DNA of 64,000 nt from Desulfovibrio sp. ZJ209 (GTDB lineage: Bacteria > Desulfobacterota > Desulfovibrionia > Desulfovibrionales > Desulfovibrionaceae), in contig NZ_JAAKEJ010000001.1 of assembly GCF_011039135.1 (NCBI RefSeq), positions 310,001-374,000 on the forward strand, written 5' to 3'. Every line of letters starts with the position of its first letter. Positions within the stretch are counted from its first letter, which is position 1. The position numbers and the translations under genes were made by a program. A model generated the notes under the pieces. That model was not told the DNA's origin, searched no databases, and was given only the letters and a program-made list of their open reading frames with translations. This document shows positions 1-7,473 of the stretch, in pieces.

Positions 1-1419
1 GCCGATTTCCAGCGCGCTGTCGCCGGTGGTCAGGTACAGGGCGTCCATGCCCATGACGTTGTCAACGCCGCCCGAGTTGGCCCACAGGCCGGCGTTGGAC
101 ATTTTCTTGGCCATGGTGGTGCTGTTGGTGCCGCCGATGTAGTTGATGCGGAAGGTGTGCTTCAGATCGTCGATGAAGCTCATGTCCTTCAAGCGGCCGC
201 CGATGCCCCAGGTGCCGGCCATGCTGTGGCCGACCACGGCGTCGCGGGCGATGTACGGGTCGCCGTCGAACGCGAAGTTGGAGTACTTGTTGGTGTTGTT
301 GCCGTCGAGGCTGGGCAGGCGCTCGGAGCCGTTGGCCGGGTTGCTGTCGTCACCGGAGGCATACCAGCCGTAGATGCCGGGGATGGCCCAGTCGAGCTTG
401 TACTCGGCGAGCAGGGTGGCGAACCAGCCCTGACGGTTCAGGCGGCCGTCGTCTTCCCAGGTCACGGAGCCGTACTCGAAATCAAAGGCCACGCGGAAGG
501 GATCCCACATGGTGATTTCGCTGGAGATGCCACCCCACCAGGCGTTGCCGTAGGTGGAGAGCTTGCGCTCGTTGTTGGCGGGCTTGAAGTCGCGGTGCAT
601 GGCGCCGTTCACCGGGAAGAGGCCGGCGTTGGCGAACTTCCAGCCGGCGCCCATGTTCTTGAGGTTGCCGGACCAGTTGTTGACCATCTTGTCAGGCCAC
701 TGGCCGAGCGCGTCCTTCTCGGTGGTGGCGTTGCGGAAGGTGTTGGGGCCGATGGCGCCATACATGCCCCAGGGGGTCACTTTCGCGCCGTCGAGGGCCA
801 GCGGAACGAGCAGGCCGCCAAAGTCCATGTTGTCCATGTAGTTCTGGCGCCACTTGTTGTGACCATACTTGTCGGTGTAGCCGGCGAAGTTGTCATTGTA
901 GGGGCGCGCCCAGAAGGCGGTGATGCCCACCATCTCGTTGACCTGGTAGTTGGCCACGACGCCGGCCACGTCGTCATTGAGGATGGAGTTGCCGGAGGCA
1001 TAGGCGGGCGTGGTGATGTTCTGGATACCCATGCGGACCTTGAGGTCGGTCTCGGGGGCCATCCAGTCGATGTAGGCCTGCTTCAGCTCCACGATTTTCT
1101 GGTCAGCGCCGAGCGCGCCGCCGGAGGAGTTCTGGCCCCACATGGTGTCACCGATTTCGAAGTACACCGTGCCGGACAGGGACTCGGAAGCCACGGCGTC
1201 CAACTGCAGGCGGACGCGCTGGCGGGCCTCGAAGTCATCCTCGCCGTTGCCGAAGCCGGCCTTGCGGTGGCCGTCGTTCTTGCCCATGAAGGTGCCGTTC
1301 TGGCCGTAGTCGAACGACATGATCCACTGACCCTTGGCCTTGAAGTCGATGGCGCTCGCGCCGGTAGCGGCACCGAACACCAGACCGGCCGCCAACAGAA
1401 GCGTCGCGATCTTTTTCAT
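1..1419 (-). CDS. Outer-membrane homotrimeric-type porin, 3' part outside window
   Basis: Reading the minus strand from an ATG at 1419 gives 473 open codons to the window edge. The protein starts MKKIATLLLAAGLVFGAATG and has a signal peptide ending near ASA, then mature IDFKAKGQW. The rest is rich in Gly, Asn and aromatic residues in alternating strand-like segments (DFEARQRVRLQLDA, VYFEIGD, AYIDWM, WWGGISSEITMWDPFRVA), as in Desulfovibrio outer-membrane porins. It is clearly paralogous to the complete porin at 53104-54693. GGAAGG lies about 8 bases before the ATG, and a sigma-70-like promoter sits at 1503-1531, so it appears to be transcribed on its own. Role: general diffusion of small solutes across the outer membrane (family knowledge). 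The substrate range is unknown. Confidence 0.88.
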   Translation of the reverse strand, partial: MKKIATLLLAAGLVFGAATGASAIDFKAKGQWIMSFDYGQNGTFMGKNDGHRKAGFGNGEDDFEARQRVRLQLDAVASESLSGTVYFEIGDTMWGQNSSGGALGADQKIVELKQAYIDWMAPETDLKVRMGIQNITTPAYASGNSILNDDVAGVVANYQVNEMVGITAFWARPYNDNFAGYTDKYGHNKWRQNYMDNMDFGGLLVPLALDGAKVTPWGMYGAIGPNTFRNATTEKDALGQWPDKMVNNWSGNLKNMGAGWKFANAGLFPVNGAMHRDFKPANNERKLSTYGNAWWGGISSEITMWDPFRVAFDFEYGSVTWEDDGRLNRQGWFATLLAEYKLDWAIPGIYGWYASGDDSNPANGSERLPSLDGNNTNKYSNFAFDGDPYIARDAVVGHSMAGTWGIGGRLKDMSFIDDLKHTFRINYIGGTNSTTMAKKMSNAGLWANSGGVDNVMGMDALYLTTGDSALEIG

Positions 1420-1502
1420 TGTTGAACCTTCCTTTTTTTGCCGCCCCGTGATGGGGAGGCCGATTACAGAACCCCCGGGGATTCCCATTTCCCCGTGAGC
1501 GC

Positions 1503-1531
1503 AAAATAAGCAATCCCCCCGAAGGATGCAA
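1503..1531 (-). promoter_or_regulatory. Sigma-70-like promoter of the porin gene
   Basis: On the minus strand, TTGCAT (1531-1526) and TATTTT (1508-1503) are separated by exactly 17 bases. They lie in an AT-rich patch and point at the porin start about 85 bases away. The assignment rests on consensus and spacing only. Confidence 0.5.
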
Positions 1532-1571
1532 GCGTTTTCGTGCAAAAATTTTTACTTTTTTAAATTCAGGC

Positions 1572-1597
1572 GGCAGGGAATCAAAAAATTCCCTGCC
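1572..1597 (-). terminator. Hairpin downstream of trpB
   Basis: A perfect 10-bp inverted repeat (GGCAGGGAAT / ATTCCCTGCC) with a 6-nt loop lies 40 bases past the trpB stop. There is no clean U-tract after the stem in the trpB direction, so it may be a weak terminator or a transcript-end stabilising structure separating trpB from the porin gene. Confidence 0.45.
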
Positions 1598-1637
1598 ATT
1601 TCAGTGTGTTATGATTTTTTGCGCCTGAAAAAAATTT

Positions 1638-2870
1638 TTATCGGGCCTTGGGGCCGGCCTTGCCCTGGCGCACGAGCTCGGCCACCTGCTCCACGTCCTT
1701 GTCGCCACGCCCGGAGAGGTTGACGAGCAGCACCTTGTCCTTGCCCATGCCGGGCGCCATCTTCACGGCCTGGGCCAGCGCGTGGGAGGACTCCAGCGCG
1801 GGCAGGATGCCCTCGTGCCGCGAGAGCAGGAAGAACGCGTCCAGCGCCTCCTCGTCGGTGACGCTCACATATTCGGCGCGGCCCGTATCCTTGAGCAGGG
1901 CGTGCTCCGGCCCCACCGAGGGGTAGTCGAGCCCGGCGGAGATGGAATAGACCTCGCCGGCCTCGCCTTCGTGGTTCTTGACCATGTAGGAGTTGAAGCC
2001 GTGCATGACCCCGGGCTCGCCGAGGCAGAGCGAGGCCGCGTGCTCGCCGTAGCCCTTGCCGCGGCCGCCCGGCTCCACGCCGATGAGCTTCACTTCCATG
2101 TCATCAAGGAAGCCCGCGAAGAGGCCGATGGCGTTGGAGCCGCCGCCCACCGCGGCGAGGCAGGCGTCGGGCAGGCGCCCGAGCTCGGCCAGCATCTGCG
2201 AGCGCGCCTCGCGGCCGATGACGCTCTGGAAATAGCGCACCATATAAGGATAGGGGTGGGGCCCCACGGCCGAGCCGAGCACGTAGAACATCTCCGGGTC
2301 GGCGATCCAGGCCTCCAGCGCCTCGTCCACGGCCTCCTTGAGGGTGCGCTGGCCGCTCAGGGCCGCCACCACGCGCGAGCCCAGCATCTCCATGCGGATG
2401 ACGTTGAGCCTTTGCCGGGCCATGTCCACCTCGCCCATGTAGACCGCGCATTCGAGGTCCATGAGGGCGGCGCTGGCCGCCGTGGCCACGCCGTGCTGGC
2501 CCGCGCCGGTCTCCGCGACCACGCGCTTCTTGACCATGCGGCGCGCGAGCAGGCACTGGCCGAGGGTGTTGTTGATCTTGTGCGCGCCTAGGTGGTTCAA
2601 GTCCTCGCGCTTGAGCCAGATCTGCGCGCCGCCGAGGCTGCGGCTCAGGTTGGCGCAGTGGAAGACCGGGCTCGGGCGCCCGGCGAAGTGGGTGTTGAGG
2701 CTGTCGAGCTCGCGGTGGAAGGAGGCATCTTCCAGAGCGGCCGCAAAGGCGTCCGCCACCTCGTCGAGGCGCGCCTTGAGGGGCGGCGGCACGAACTGGC
2801 CGCCGTAGGCGCCGAAAAATCCCCTGCTGTCCGGCTTGCCCGTGAGGGCGGCGTCCTGCTTTTCGCTCAT
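1638..2870 (-). CDS. trpB: Tryptophan synthase beta chain
   Basis: PLP enzyme that condenses indole with L-serine to give tryptophan. The 410-aa product carries the TrpB1 hallmark HLGAHKINNT with the PLP lysine, the phosphate-binding loop GGGSNAIG and the C-terminal segment GILPALESSHA. The ATG at 2870 is chosen over an in-frame ATG six bases upstream because AAGGAG then sits 6 bases away; for the earlier ATG the SD would directly abut the start codon. No trpA or other trp gene is adjacent, so this is a stand-alone copy. It may work with a distant TrpA or as an indole-salvage enzyme. The length is normal and no lesions are seen. Confidence 0.95.
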   Translation of the reverse strand: MSEKQDAALTGKPDSRGFFGAYGGQFVPPPLKARLDEVADAFAAALEDASFHRELDSLNTHFAGRPSPVFHCANLSRSLGGAQIWLKREDLNHLGAHKINNTLGQCLLARRMVKKRVVAETGAGQHGVATAASAALMDLECAVYMGEVDMARQRLNVIRMEMLGSRVVAALSGQRTLKEAVDEALEAWIADPEMFYVLGSAVGPHPYPYMVRYFQSVIGREARSQMLAELGRLPDACLAAVGGGSNAIGLFAGFLDDMEVKLIGVEPGGRGKGYGEHAASLCLGEPGVMHGFNSYMVKNHEGEAGEVYSISAGLDYPSVGPEHALLKDTGRAEYVSVTDEEALDAFFLLSRHEGILPALESSHALAQAVKMAPGMGKDKVLLVNLSGRGDKDVEQVAELVRQGKAGPKAR

Positions 2871-2937
2871 GGTCATCTCCTTATGGCGTATGGTTATTTT
2901 GCTTGGGGTTTTGTTGTGTGCCTATGTGCTTTCCGCA

Positions 2938-3130
2938 ATGCCAGAAGTCTCCGTCAAAAACAGCCCTGCTTCAGCCGTTGCGACGAAGGAAGCTACGGAT
3001 GGAGACAGCAATTAGTTACCACTTCAGCCAATCGACGCAATCGCTGTCGCTATCCGTAGGGCTCGCAGACTCGCCCACGGCTAGCGCGCCAGCGCCAAAA
3101 AATCTTATTTTTTAGGATTCTTCCGGCACC
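2938..3130 (+). repeat. Dispersed intergenic repeat, copy A
   Basis: About 190 bases between trpB and thyX, with close copies at 4238-4397 (B) and 4463-4630 (C), all in the same orientation. Each copy contains nested inverted arms: AGCCGTTG (2973-2980) against CCACGGCT (3075-3082), and CTACGGAT (2993-3000) against ATCCGTAG (3052-3059). The RNA or single strand could therefore fold into one long hairpin. The last ~50 bases, with an AAAAAATC...TTTTTTAGG core, are almost identical in A and C. There is no convincing ORF. It resembles a MITE or BIME-like element. The gap 2871-3345 otherwise holds only repeat R37 and the thyX promoter. Confidence 0.8.
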
Positions 3131-3133
3131 GGC

Positions 3134-3170
3134 ACCCGTCTTCCGCTTCGCTCCAGACGGATTTAAGGAA
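3134..3170 (+). repeat. 37-bp dispersed repeat R37, copy 1
   Basis: Matches the reverse complement of 61201-61237 at 36 of 37 positions, about 58 kb away. It contains a small inverted repeat, CCGTCT/AGACGG. It directly abuts repeat copy A. Confidence 0.8.
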
Positions 3171-3281
3171 GGCTGTGGCCCGAACGCCATCAGGTGTGCT
3201 TTTCCAGAGATTCCGACGGCGCACAGACAAGCCCGGTCACTCTCACGTTTTTGCGCGGCCGCTGTCAAGCCGTCATCCGCA

Positions 3282-3310
3282 TGGACACAGCGCCCGAAAG
3301 CGGCTAGACT
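3282..3310 (+). promoter_or_regulatory. Candidate thyX promoter
   Basis: TGGACA (3282-3287) and TAGACT (3305-3310) are spaced by 17 bases, 35 bases before the thyX start. Consensus match only. Confidence 0.4.
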
Positions 3311-3345
3311 GCCCGCTCCAAATGCCAACAACAGGAGGCCCGGCC

Positions 3346-4170
3346 ATGCTGGACGAACGCTTCATCGGCGACGGCAAGGTGCTGCTTTTGGCGGGCGGCG
3401 GCAGGATCTTCACCGATATCGCCGCCCGTTTCGTCCGCAGCGAGCGCGAGCTGGAAGACATCGCCGCGTCGCCCTATTCGCGCGAGATCGTGCGCAATAT
3501 CCTGAACAGCGGGCACGGCGCCGCGCTGGAATTCGACTGGTTCCTCTTCGGCGTGGAGGGCTATTCCCGCGTGACCGAGGTGCAGCTCGTGCGCAAGCGC
3601 CACGCCTCCTACCTCATCAAGTCCGGCCGGGCGGAGCTCAAGGGCAAGCGCCGCTTCAGCGTGGCCTGGCCTAGGGCCGCGGCCGATTTCACGGCCGAGC
3701 TCAGCCTGCCGGACGGCCGGGCGGCGCGCCTTTCCGGCCGCGACCTGGCCGAGCTCTCCCGCCAGTGGTACGAGGCCGGCCTCGCGGAAGGCATCCCCGA
3801 GGAGGACCTGCGCTACCTCAAGCCCCAGGCCACGACCTTCAAGGCCATCATCGGCATGAACGCCCACGCCCTCAGGGACTGGTTCGCCATCCGCTGCTGC
3901 CGCAACGCGCAGGCCGAGATCCGCGACCTCGCGTGGAAGATGCTGCGCCTTTGCCGCAAGGCCGCGCCCGACCTGTTCGCGGGAGCGGGCCCGAGCTGCG
4001 TCGGGCTCGGCTACTGCCCGGAGAACGCCCTGCAGAACCCGGCCTGCCGCGGCCGCATCCTCACGAAAGAAGAAGCCCTGGGCATCCTGCGCGAACGGGA
4101 AAGGGCGCGCCACATGCCGAGCCCGGCCGAGTTCAACGGCGGCGAAGCGGAAGAAGGAGCAGGGGCGTAG
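3346..4170 (+). CDS. thyX: Flavin-dependent thymidylate synthase (ThyX), divergent motif
   Basis: Makes dTMP from dUMP using methylene-tetrahydrofolate and reduced FAD. The product is 274 aa. ThyX features include GHGAALEFDWFLFGVEGYSR followed by QLVRKRHASYLIKSGR (the family signature region RHR-x7-S, here R83-K84-R85-x7-S93) and the C-terminal part MNAHALRDWFAIRCCRNAQAEIR. Lys replaces the usual His of the RHR motif and the usual Asn-Glu within the motif is Leu-Ile, so this is a divergent ThyX. The C-terminal stretch has several Cys (CVGLGYCPEN). AGGAGG at 3333-3338 fixes the ATG at 3346; a longer in-frame ORF upstream lacks an SD. It stands alone between repeat copies A and B/C. Confidence 0.82.
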   Translation: MLDERFIGDGKVLLLAGGGRIFTDIAARFVRSERELEDIAASPYSREIVRNILNSGHGAALEFDWFLFGVEGYSRVTEVQLVRKRHASYLIKSGRAELKGKRRFSVAWPRAAADFTAELSLPDGRAARLSGRDLAELSRQWYEAGLAEGIPEEDLRYLKPQATTFKAIIGMNAHALRDWFAIRCCRNAQAEIRDLAWKMLRLCRKAAPDLFAGAGPSCVGLGYCPENALQNPACRGRILTKEEALGILRERERARHMPSPAEFNGGEAEEGAGA

Positions 4171-4237
4171 CGGCACGGGCTTGCGCCAAGGCCTTATGAT
4201 ACTTTTGAGTTGATGGTGTACCCCTGCTGCATCTGTA

Positions 4238-4397
4238 ATGCCGAAATTATCCGTCAAAAACAGCCTTGCTCCAGCCGTTGCGACGCAGGAAGCTATGGAT
4301 GGAGACAGCAATTAGTTAGCGCGCCAGCCAATCAACGAAACCGCTGTCGCTATCCGTAAGGCTCGCAAGCTCGCCAACGGCTAGCGCTTCGGCGCTG
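4238..4397 (+). repeat. Dispersed intergenic repeat, copy B
   Basis: Same element as copy A (2938-3130). It begins with the shared CCGTCAAAAACAGCC block and carries perfect outer arms AGCCGTTG (4273-4280) / CAACGGCT (4375-4382). The inner arm has one change (CTATGGAT). After the right arm it diverges from A and C. It is tandem with copy C at exactly 200-base periodicity (4273 versus 4473). Confidence 0.8.
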
Positions 4398-4462
4398 GCC
4401 GCGTCAGAGAAAAATTTCCTCGGTCGAGTACTTGAGTACACTCCCTGCGAAAATTTTTATCT

Positions 4463-4630
4463 TCCTTGCTTCAGCCGTTGCGACGAAGGAAGCTACGGAT
4501 GAAGACAGCAGTTAGTTAGCGCGCCAGACAGCCAACGCTGTCACTGTCGCTATCCGTAAGGCTCGCGGACTCGCCAACGGCTAGCGCGCCAGCGCCGAAA
4601 AATCTTATTTTTTAGGATTCTTCCGGCACC
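4463..4630 (+). repeat. Dispersed intergenic repeat, copy C
   Basis: Near-identical to copy A over the hairpin and the ~50-base tail. Arms: AGCCGTTG (4473-4480) / CAACGGCT (4575-4582) and CTACGGAT (4493-4500) / ATCCGTAA (4552-4559). The 645-base gap 4171-4815 contains copies B and C and the leader of the next gene. No further gene is supportable in it. Confidence 0.8.
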
Positions 4631-4815
4631 ATCGCTGCTGTCGATGCCCGGCGCAGGCTGGCGGCGGCGACGGCGGGGGCTAAAAATTTCAAGGGTCCAT
4701 TCCCTTGTCTTGCGGAGGTGTTGGCGCTATCATGCTGCCTTCTTTCTTGGAATTGTGCCGGTGACGGCACCGGCAGGCCCAAGGCCTGCGGAACCTTTGT
4801 TTTTTTGAGGATATC

Positions 4816-5520
4816 ATGGCCCGATTTTCCGATGCCACCCGCTCACCCGAGGGCGCCCGGTTCACCAATTTCGATGAAGTGTACAGCGCGCTCTATGTGG
4901 ATTTTGACAACATCTATACCCGCATCCTCGAGGCCGACCCGGACGCCGCCCGCGCCTTCGGCTTTTCGCCCTACCGCTGGGTGCGCTGGATTGAGAACCA
5001 CGCCCTGCGCATCCTCTACGGCGACGGCGTGCGCCGGCGCATCCTCAAACGCACCTGTTATCTCAACCCCGAGCGCTACCGCGAATTCCGCAATCCCTTC
5101 ATCCGCAGCGCCTTCCAGGTGGTGGACTGCCCGCCGCTCACCTCGCGCGGCAAGACGAGCACCGACATCCACCTCGTCATGGACTGCATGGACGACCTTT
5201 CACACTCCACGCACTTTGACGAGTTCATCATCCTTTCCGGCGACGCGGATTTCACGCCCCTGCTCATCCGCCTGCAGGAGCACGCCAGGCGCACCCTCGT
5301 CCTTTCCGTGGGCTATTCGTCGCCGGCCTATGCGGCCGCGGCCTCATGGCGCATCCGCGAGGACTGGTTCATCCAGCAGGCCCTGCGCGACGACCGCGCC
5401 CCCGAGGACGGGGAGGAGTCGGTGGCGAGTCACGCCGCCCGCTATGTGCCCCCGGCGCACCGCGCCGTGCTCCCCCAGGACGATGACGAGGACGATGACC
5501 CCTGCCCCGGCAACGAATAG
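4816..5520 (+). CDS. NYN domain (PIN-like) putative ribonuclease
   Basis: 234 aa. NYN/LabA-type hallmarks: acidic motif LYVDFDNIY (D29, D31), a central KTSTDIHLVMDCMD and FIILSGDADFTPLLIRLQ. Together these form the metal-binding acidic cluster of PIN-like nucleases. The C-terminus is a low-complexity acidic tail (DDDEDDD). Predicted cytosolic RNA or nucleic-acid cleavage, target unknown. The ATG is preceded by GAGGATATC. The gene stands alone between the repeat array and an ABC operon. Confidence 0.8.
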   Translation: MARFSDATRSPEGARFTNFDEVYSALYVDFDNIYTRILEADPDAARAFGFSPYRWVRWIENHALRILYGDGVRRRILKRTCYLNPERYREFRNPFIRSAFQVVDCPPLTSRGKTSTDIHLVMDCMDDLSHSTHFDEFIILSGDADFTPLLIRLQEHARRTLVLSVGYSSPAYAAAASWRIREDWFIQQALRDDRAPEDGEESVASHAARYVPPAHRAVLPQDDDEDDDPCPGNE

Positions 5521-5599
5521 GCGGGGGTCGCCGGCGCATTTCCGGCAACGGGCTCACCGGGCCGGTTTTTGTTCACCATAACCCATTCAGGAGGCCCAC

Positions 5600-6352
5600 A
5601 TGTTCCGTTCCCTCTGCGGCGGGTTCGTTCTCGCCTTGGCCATTGTGGCCCTTGGCGGCATTGCCCAGGCTGCCGAAAAATACACCGTCGCCAGCGACTG
5701 CACCTGGCCGCCCATGGAACTTCTGGACGACCAGAAACAGCCCACCGGCTATTCCGTGGACTATATCAAGGAAGCCGCCAAGGCCGCCGGCATCGACGTG
5801 GACGTGCAGAACGTGGCCTGGGACGGCATCTTCGGTGGCGTGGCGACCGGCAAGTACGACATCGTCGCCTCCTCCACCACCATCACGCCTGAGCGCCAGA
5901 AGCAGTTCGCCTTCACCGTGCCCTACTATGAAGTGGAGCAGGCCGTCATCCTGCCCGCGGGCCAGAGCATCCAGAGCCTTGCCGACCTCAAGGACAAGAA
6001 GGTGGGCGGCCAGATCGGCACCACCGGCATCTTCGTCATGCGCAAGGCCGACACCGGCGCGGATCTGCGCGAATATGACGACGTGGGCCTCGCCATCCAG
6101 GACCTCGTGGGCGGCCGCATCGACGCTGTCATCTGCGACGACCCGGTGGCCATGTATTATGTGAACAAGAAGCCCGACACCGCCGGCAAGCTCAACCTTT
6201 CCTACAAGACCGGCGACAAGGAATATTACGGCTTCACCGTGCGCAAGGGCCGCGACGACCTCGTGGAAAAGCTCAACAAGGGCATCAAGGCCGTCAAGGA
6301 TTCCGGCAAGGAAGCCGAGCTCATCAGCAAGTGGATGGGTGACGGCAAGTAG
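5600..6352 (+). CDS. Amino-acid ABC transporter substrate-binding protein (family 3)
   Basis: 250 aa with an N-terminal signal peptide ending around GGIAQAA. The mature part has the family-3 order EKYTVASDCTWPPMEL, IDVDVQNVAWDGIFGGVATG, YDIVASSTTITPERQ, VGGQIGTTG and IDAVICDDP. It binds a polar amino acid in the periplasm and delivers it to the permease encoded next. AGGAGG lies 9 bases before the ATG. The permease gene follows after 61 bases. No ATPase gene is adjacent. Confidence 0.93.
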   Translation: MFRSLCGGFVLALAIVALGGIAQAAEKYTVASDCTWPPMELLDDQKQPTGYSVDYIKEAAKAAGIDVDVQNVAWDGIFGGVATGKYDIVASSTTITPERQKQFAFTVPYYEVEQAVILPAGQSIQSLADLKDKKVGGQIGTTGIFVMRKADTGADLREYDDVGLAIQDLVGGRIDAVICDDPVAMYYVNKKPDTAGKLNLSYKTGDKEYYGFTVRKGRDDLVEKLNKGIKAVKDSGKEAELISKWMGDGK

Positions 6353-6413
6353 GCGGAAGGACGCACTTTTCAAGCAACGGGGCCCGGCCAGGACTTCACG
6401 CGGAGGAGCCCGC

Positions 6414-7316
6414 ATGGACAACACAGGCAAGAATACGGAACGGCCCGCCGGCAGCGCGGAGCGGGAGCCATCCTTCCTCCGGCTGTTCCGGCCCCAGCGC
6501 GGGCTCAGCCCTTCTTTTGAAGGGGATGAAGTCCACAGCAAGGCCAATATCGTCCTTGTGACCGACGGGGCCTCCATCCCCAACCCGCAGGAGCGGCGTC
6601 TGGTCAATGCCTGGTCCATCGCCCTCGTGGGCGCCGTCGGCTCGCTCATCGCCCTCTGCACGATCTGGCCGGACCCCTACCTGCGCATCCTGCTCTACCT
6701 GCCGGACGGGGTGGTCATCACCTTCGAGATCACCATCCTTTCCATCTGCTTCGCCGTGCCGCTCGGGCTGCTCACGGGCCTCGGGCGCATCTCGCGCAAC
6801 CGCTTCATCAATCTCCTGGCCTCCACCTATGTGGAGGTCATCCGCGGCATCCCGCTGCTGGTGCAGCTTTTCTATATCTATTATGCGCTCTCGCGCTTCT
6901 TCCAGGTGAGCGGCATCGCCTCGGCCGTGACCGCCATCAGCATCTGCTACGGCGCCTACATGGGCGAGGTGTTCCGCGCGGGCATCATGGCCATCCCCAA
7001 GGGCCAGAGCGAGGCAGCGCGCTCGCTGGGCTTCAACCGCTTCCAGACCATGTTCCTCGTCATCCTGCCGCAGGCCTGGCGCACCATCCTGCCGCCCGTG
7101 GGCAACGAGTGCATCGCCATGCTCAAGGACACCTCGCTGGTCTCCATCCTGGCCGTGCCGGACATCATGCAGCGCGCGCGGAGCTTCGTGGGCACCACCT
7201 ATCTCTATTTTGAGACGTATACGGTGGTGGCGCTCATCTATCTCATCATCACCCTCATCCTCTCCAAGTGCGTGAGCCACATGGAGGGCCGGCTCAATTA
7301 TTACGACGGCAAATAG
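6414..7316 (+). CDS. Amino-acid ABC transporter permease (HisM/GlnP type)
   Basis: 300 aa. About 65 soluble N-terminal residues are followed by a first membrane segment near residues 65-85. A His/Glu/Gln/Opine-type permease domain comes next, with the EAA loop EAARSLGFNRFQTMFLVILPQA. The GGAGGA SD supports the ATG at 6414. It pairs with the upstream binding protein. A strong terminator follows, so the operon ends without an ATP-binding subunit, which must be shared or encoded elsewhere. The long N-terminal extension is unusual for this permease class. Confidence 0.92.
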   Translation: MDNTGKNTERPAGSAEREPSFLRLFRPQRGLSPSFEGDEVHSKANIVLVTDGASIPNPQERRLVNAWSIALVGAVGSLIALCTIWPDPYLRILLYLPDGVVITFEITILSICFAVPLGLLTGLGRISRNRFINLLASTYVEVIRGIPLLVQLFYIYYALSRFFQVSGIASAVTAISICYGAYMGEVFRAGIMAIPKGQSEAARSLGFNRFQTMFLVILPQAWRTILPPVGNECIAMLKDTSLVSILAVPDIMQRARSFVGTTYLYFETYTVVALIYLIITLILSKCVSHMEGRLNYYDGK

Positions 7317-7334
7317 AGGGCTCCGCTCCTGACG

Positions 7335-7376
7335 CAAAAAGCCTCCGCGCGCCGCGCGGGGGCTTTTGCATTTTTC
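7335..7376 (+). terminator. Rho-independent terminator after the ABC operon
   Basis: AAAAGCC-CCGCGCG stem with a matching GCGCGGGGGCTTTT arm, followed by a T-rich tail (7371-7375). It sits 18 bases past the permease stop. Confidence 0.8.
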
Positions 7377-7473
7377 GGCCGGGGAGGATATGCTCTTTCC
7401 GCAGTTTCCGGGGCGGCGCCTCGCCGCGGGCCGGAGATTGCGGAAAAACGCCAAAATACATAAAGGAGTCGCC

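Noticed and set aside
157..1425. Plus-strand ORF at the left edge
   Set aside because: Complementary to the porin, which has a signal peptide, SD and promoter.
2938..4630. CRISPR array
   Set aside because: Only three long copies with a gene in between and internal hairpins; no short regular repeats with unique spacers and no cas genes.
7377..7473. HcpR/FNR-type operator upstream of hcp
   Set aside because: No TTGAC-N4-GTCAA or TTGAT-N4-ATCAA dyad is visible there.
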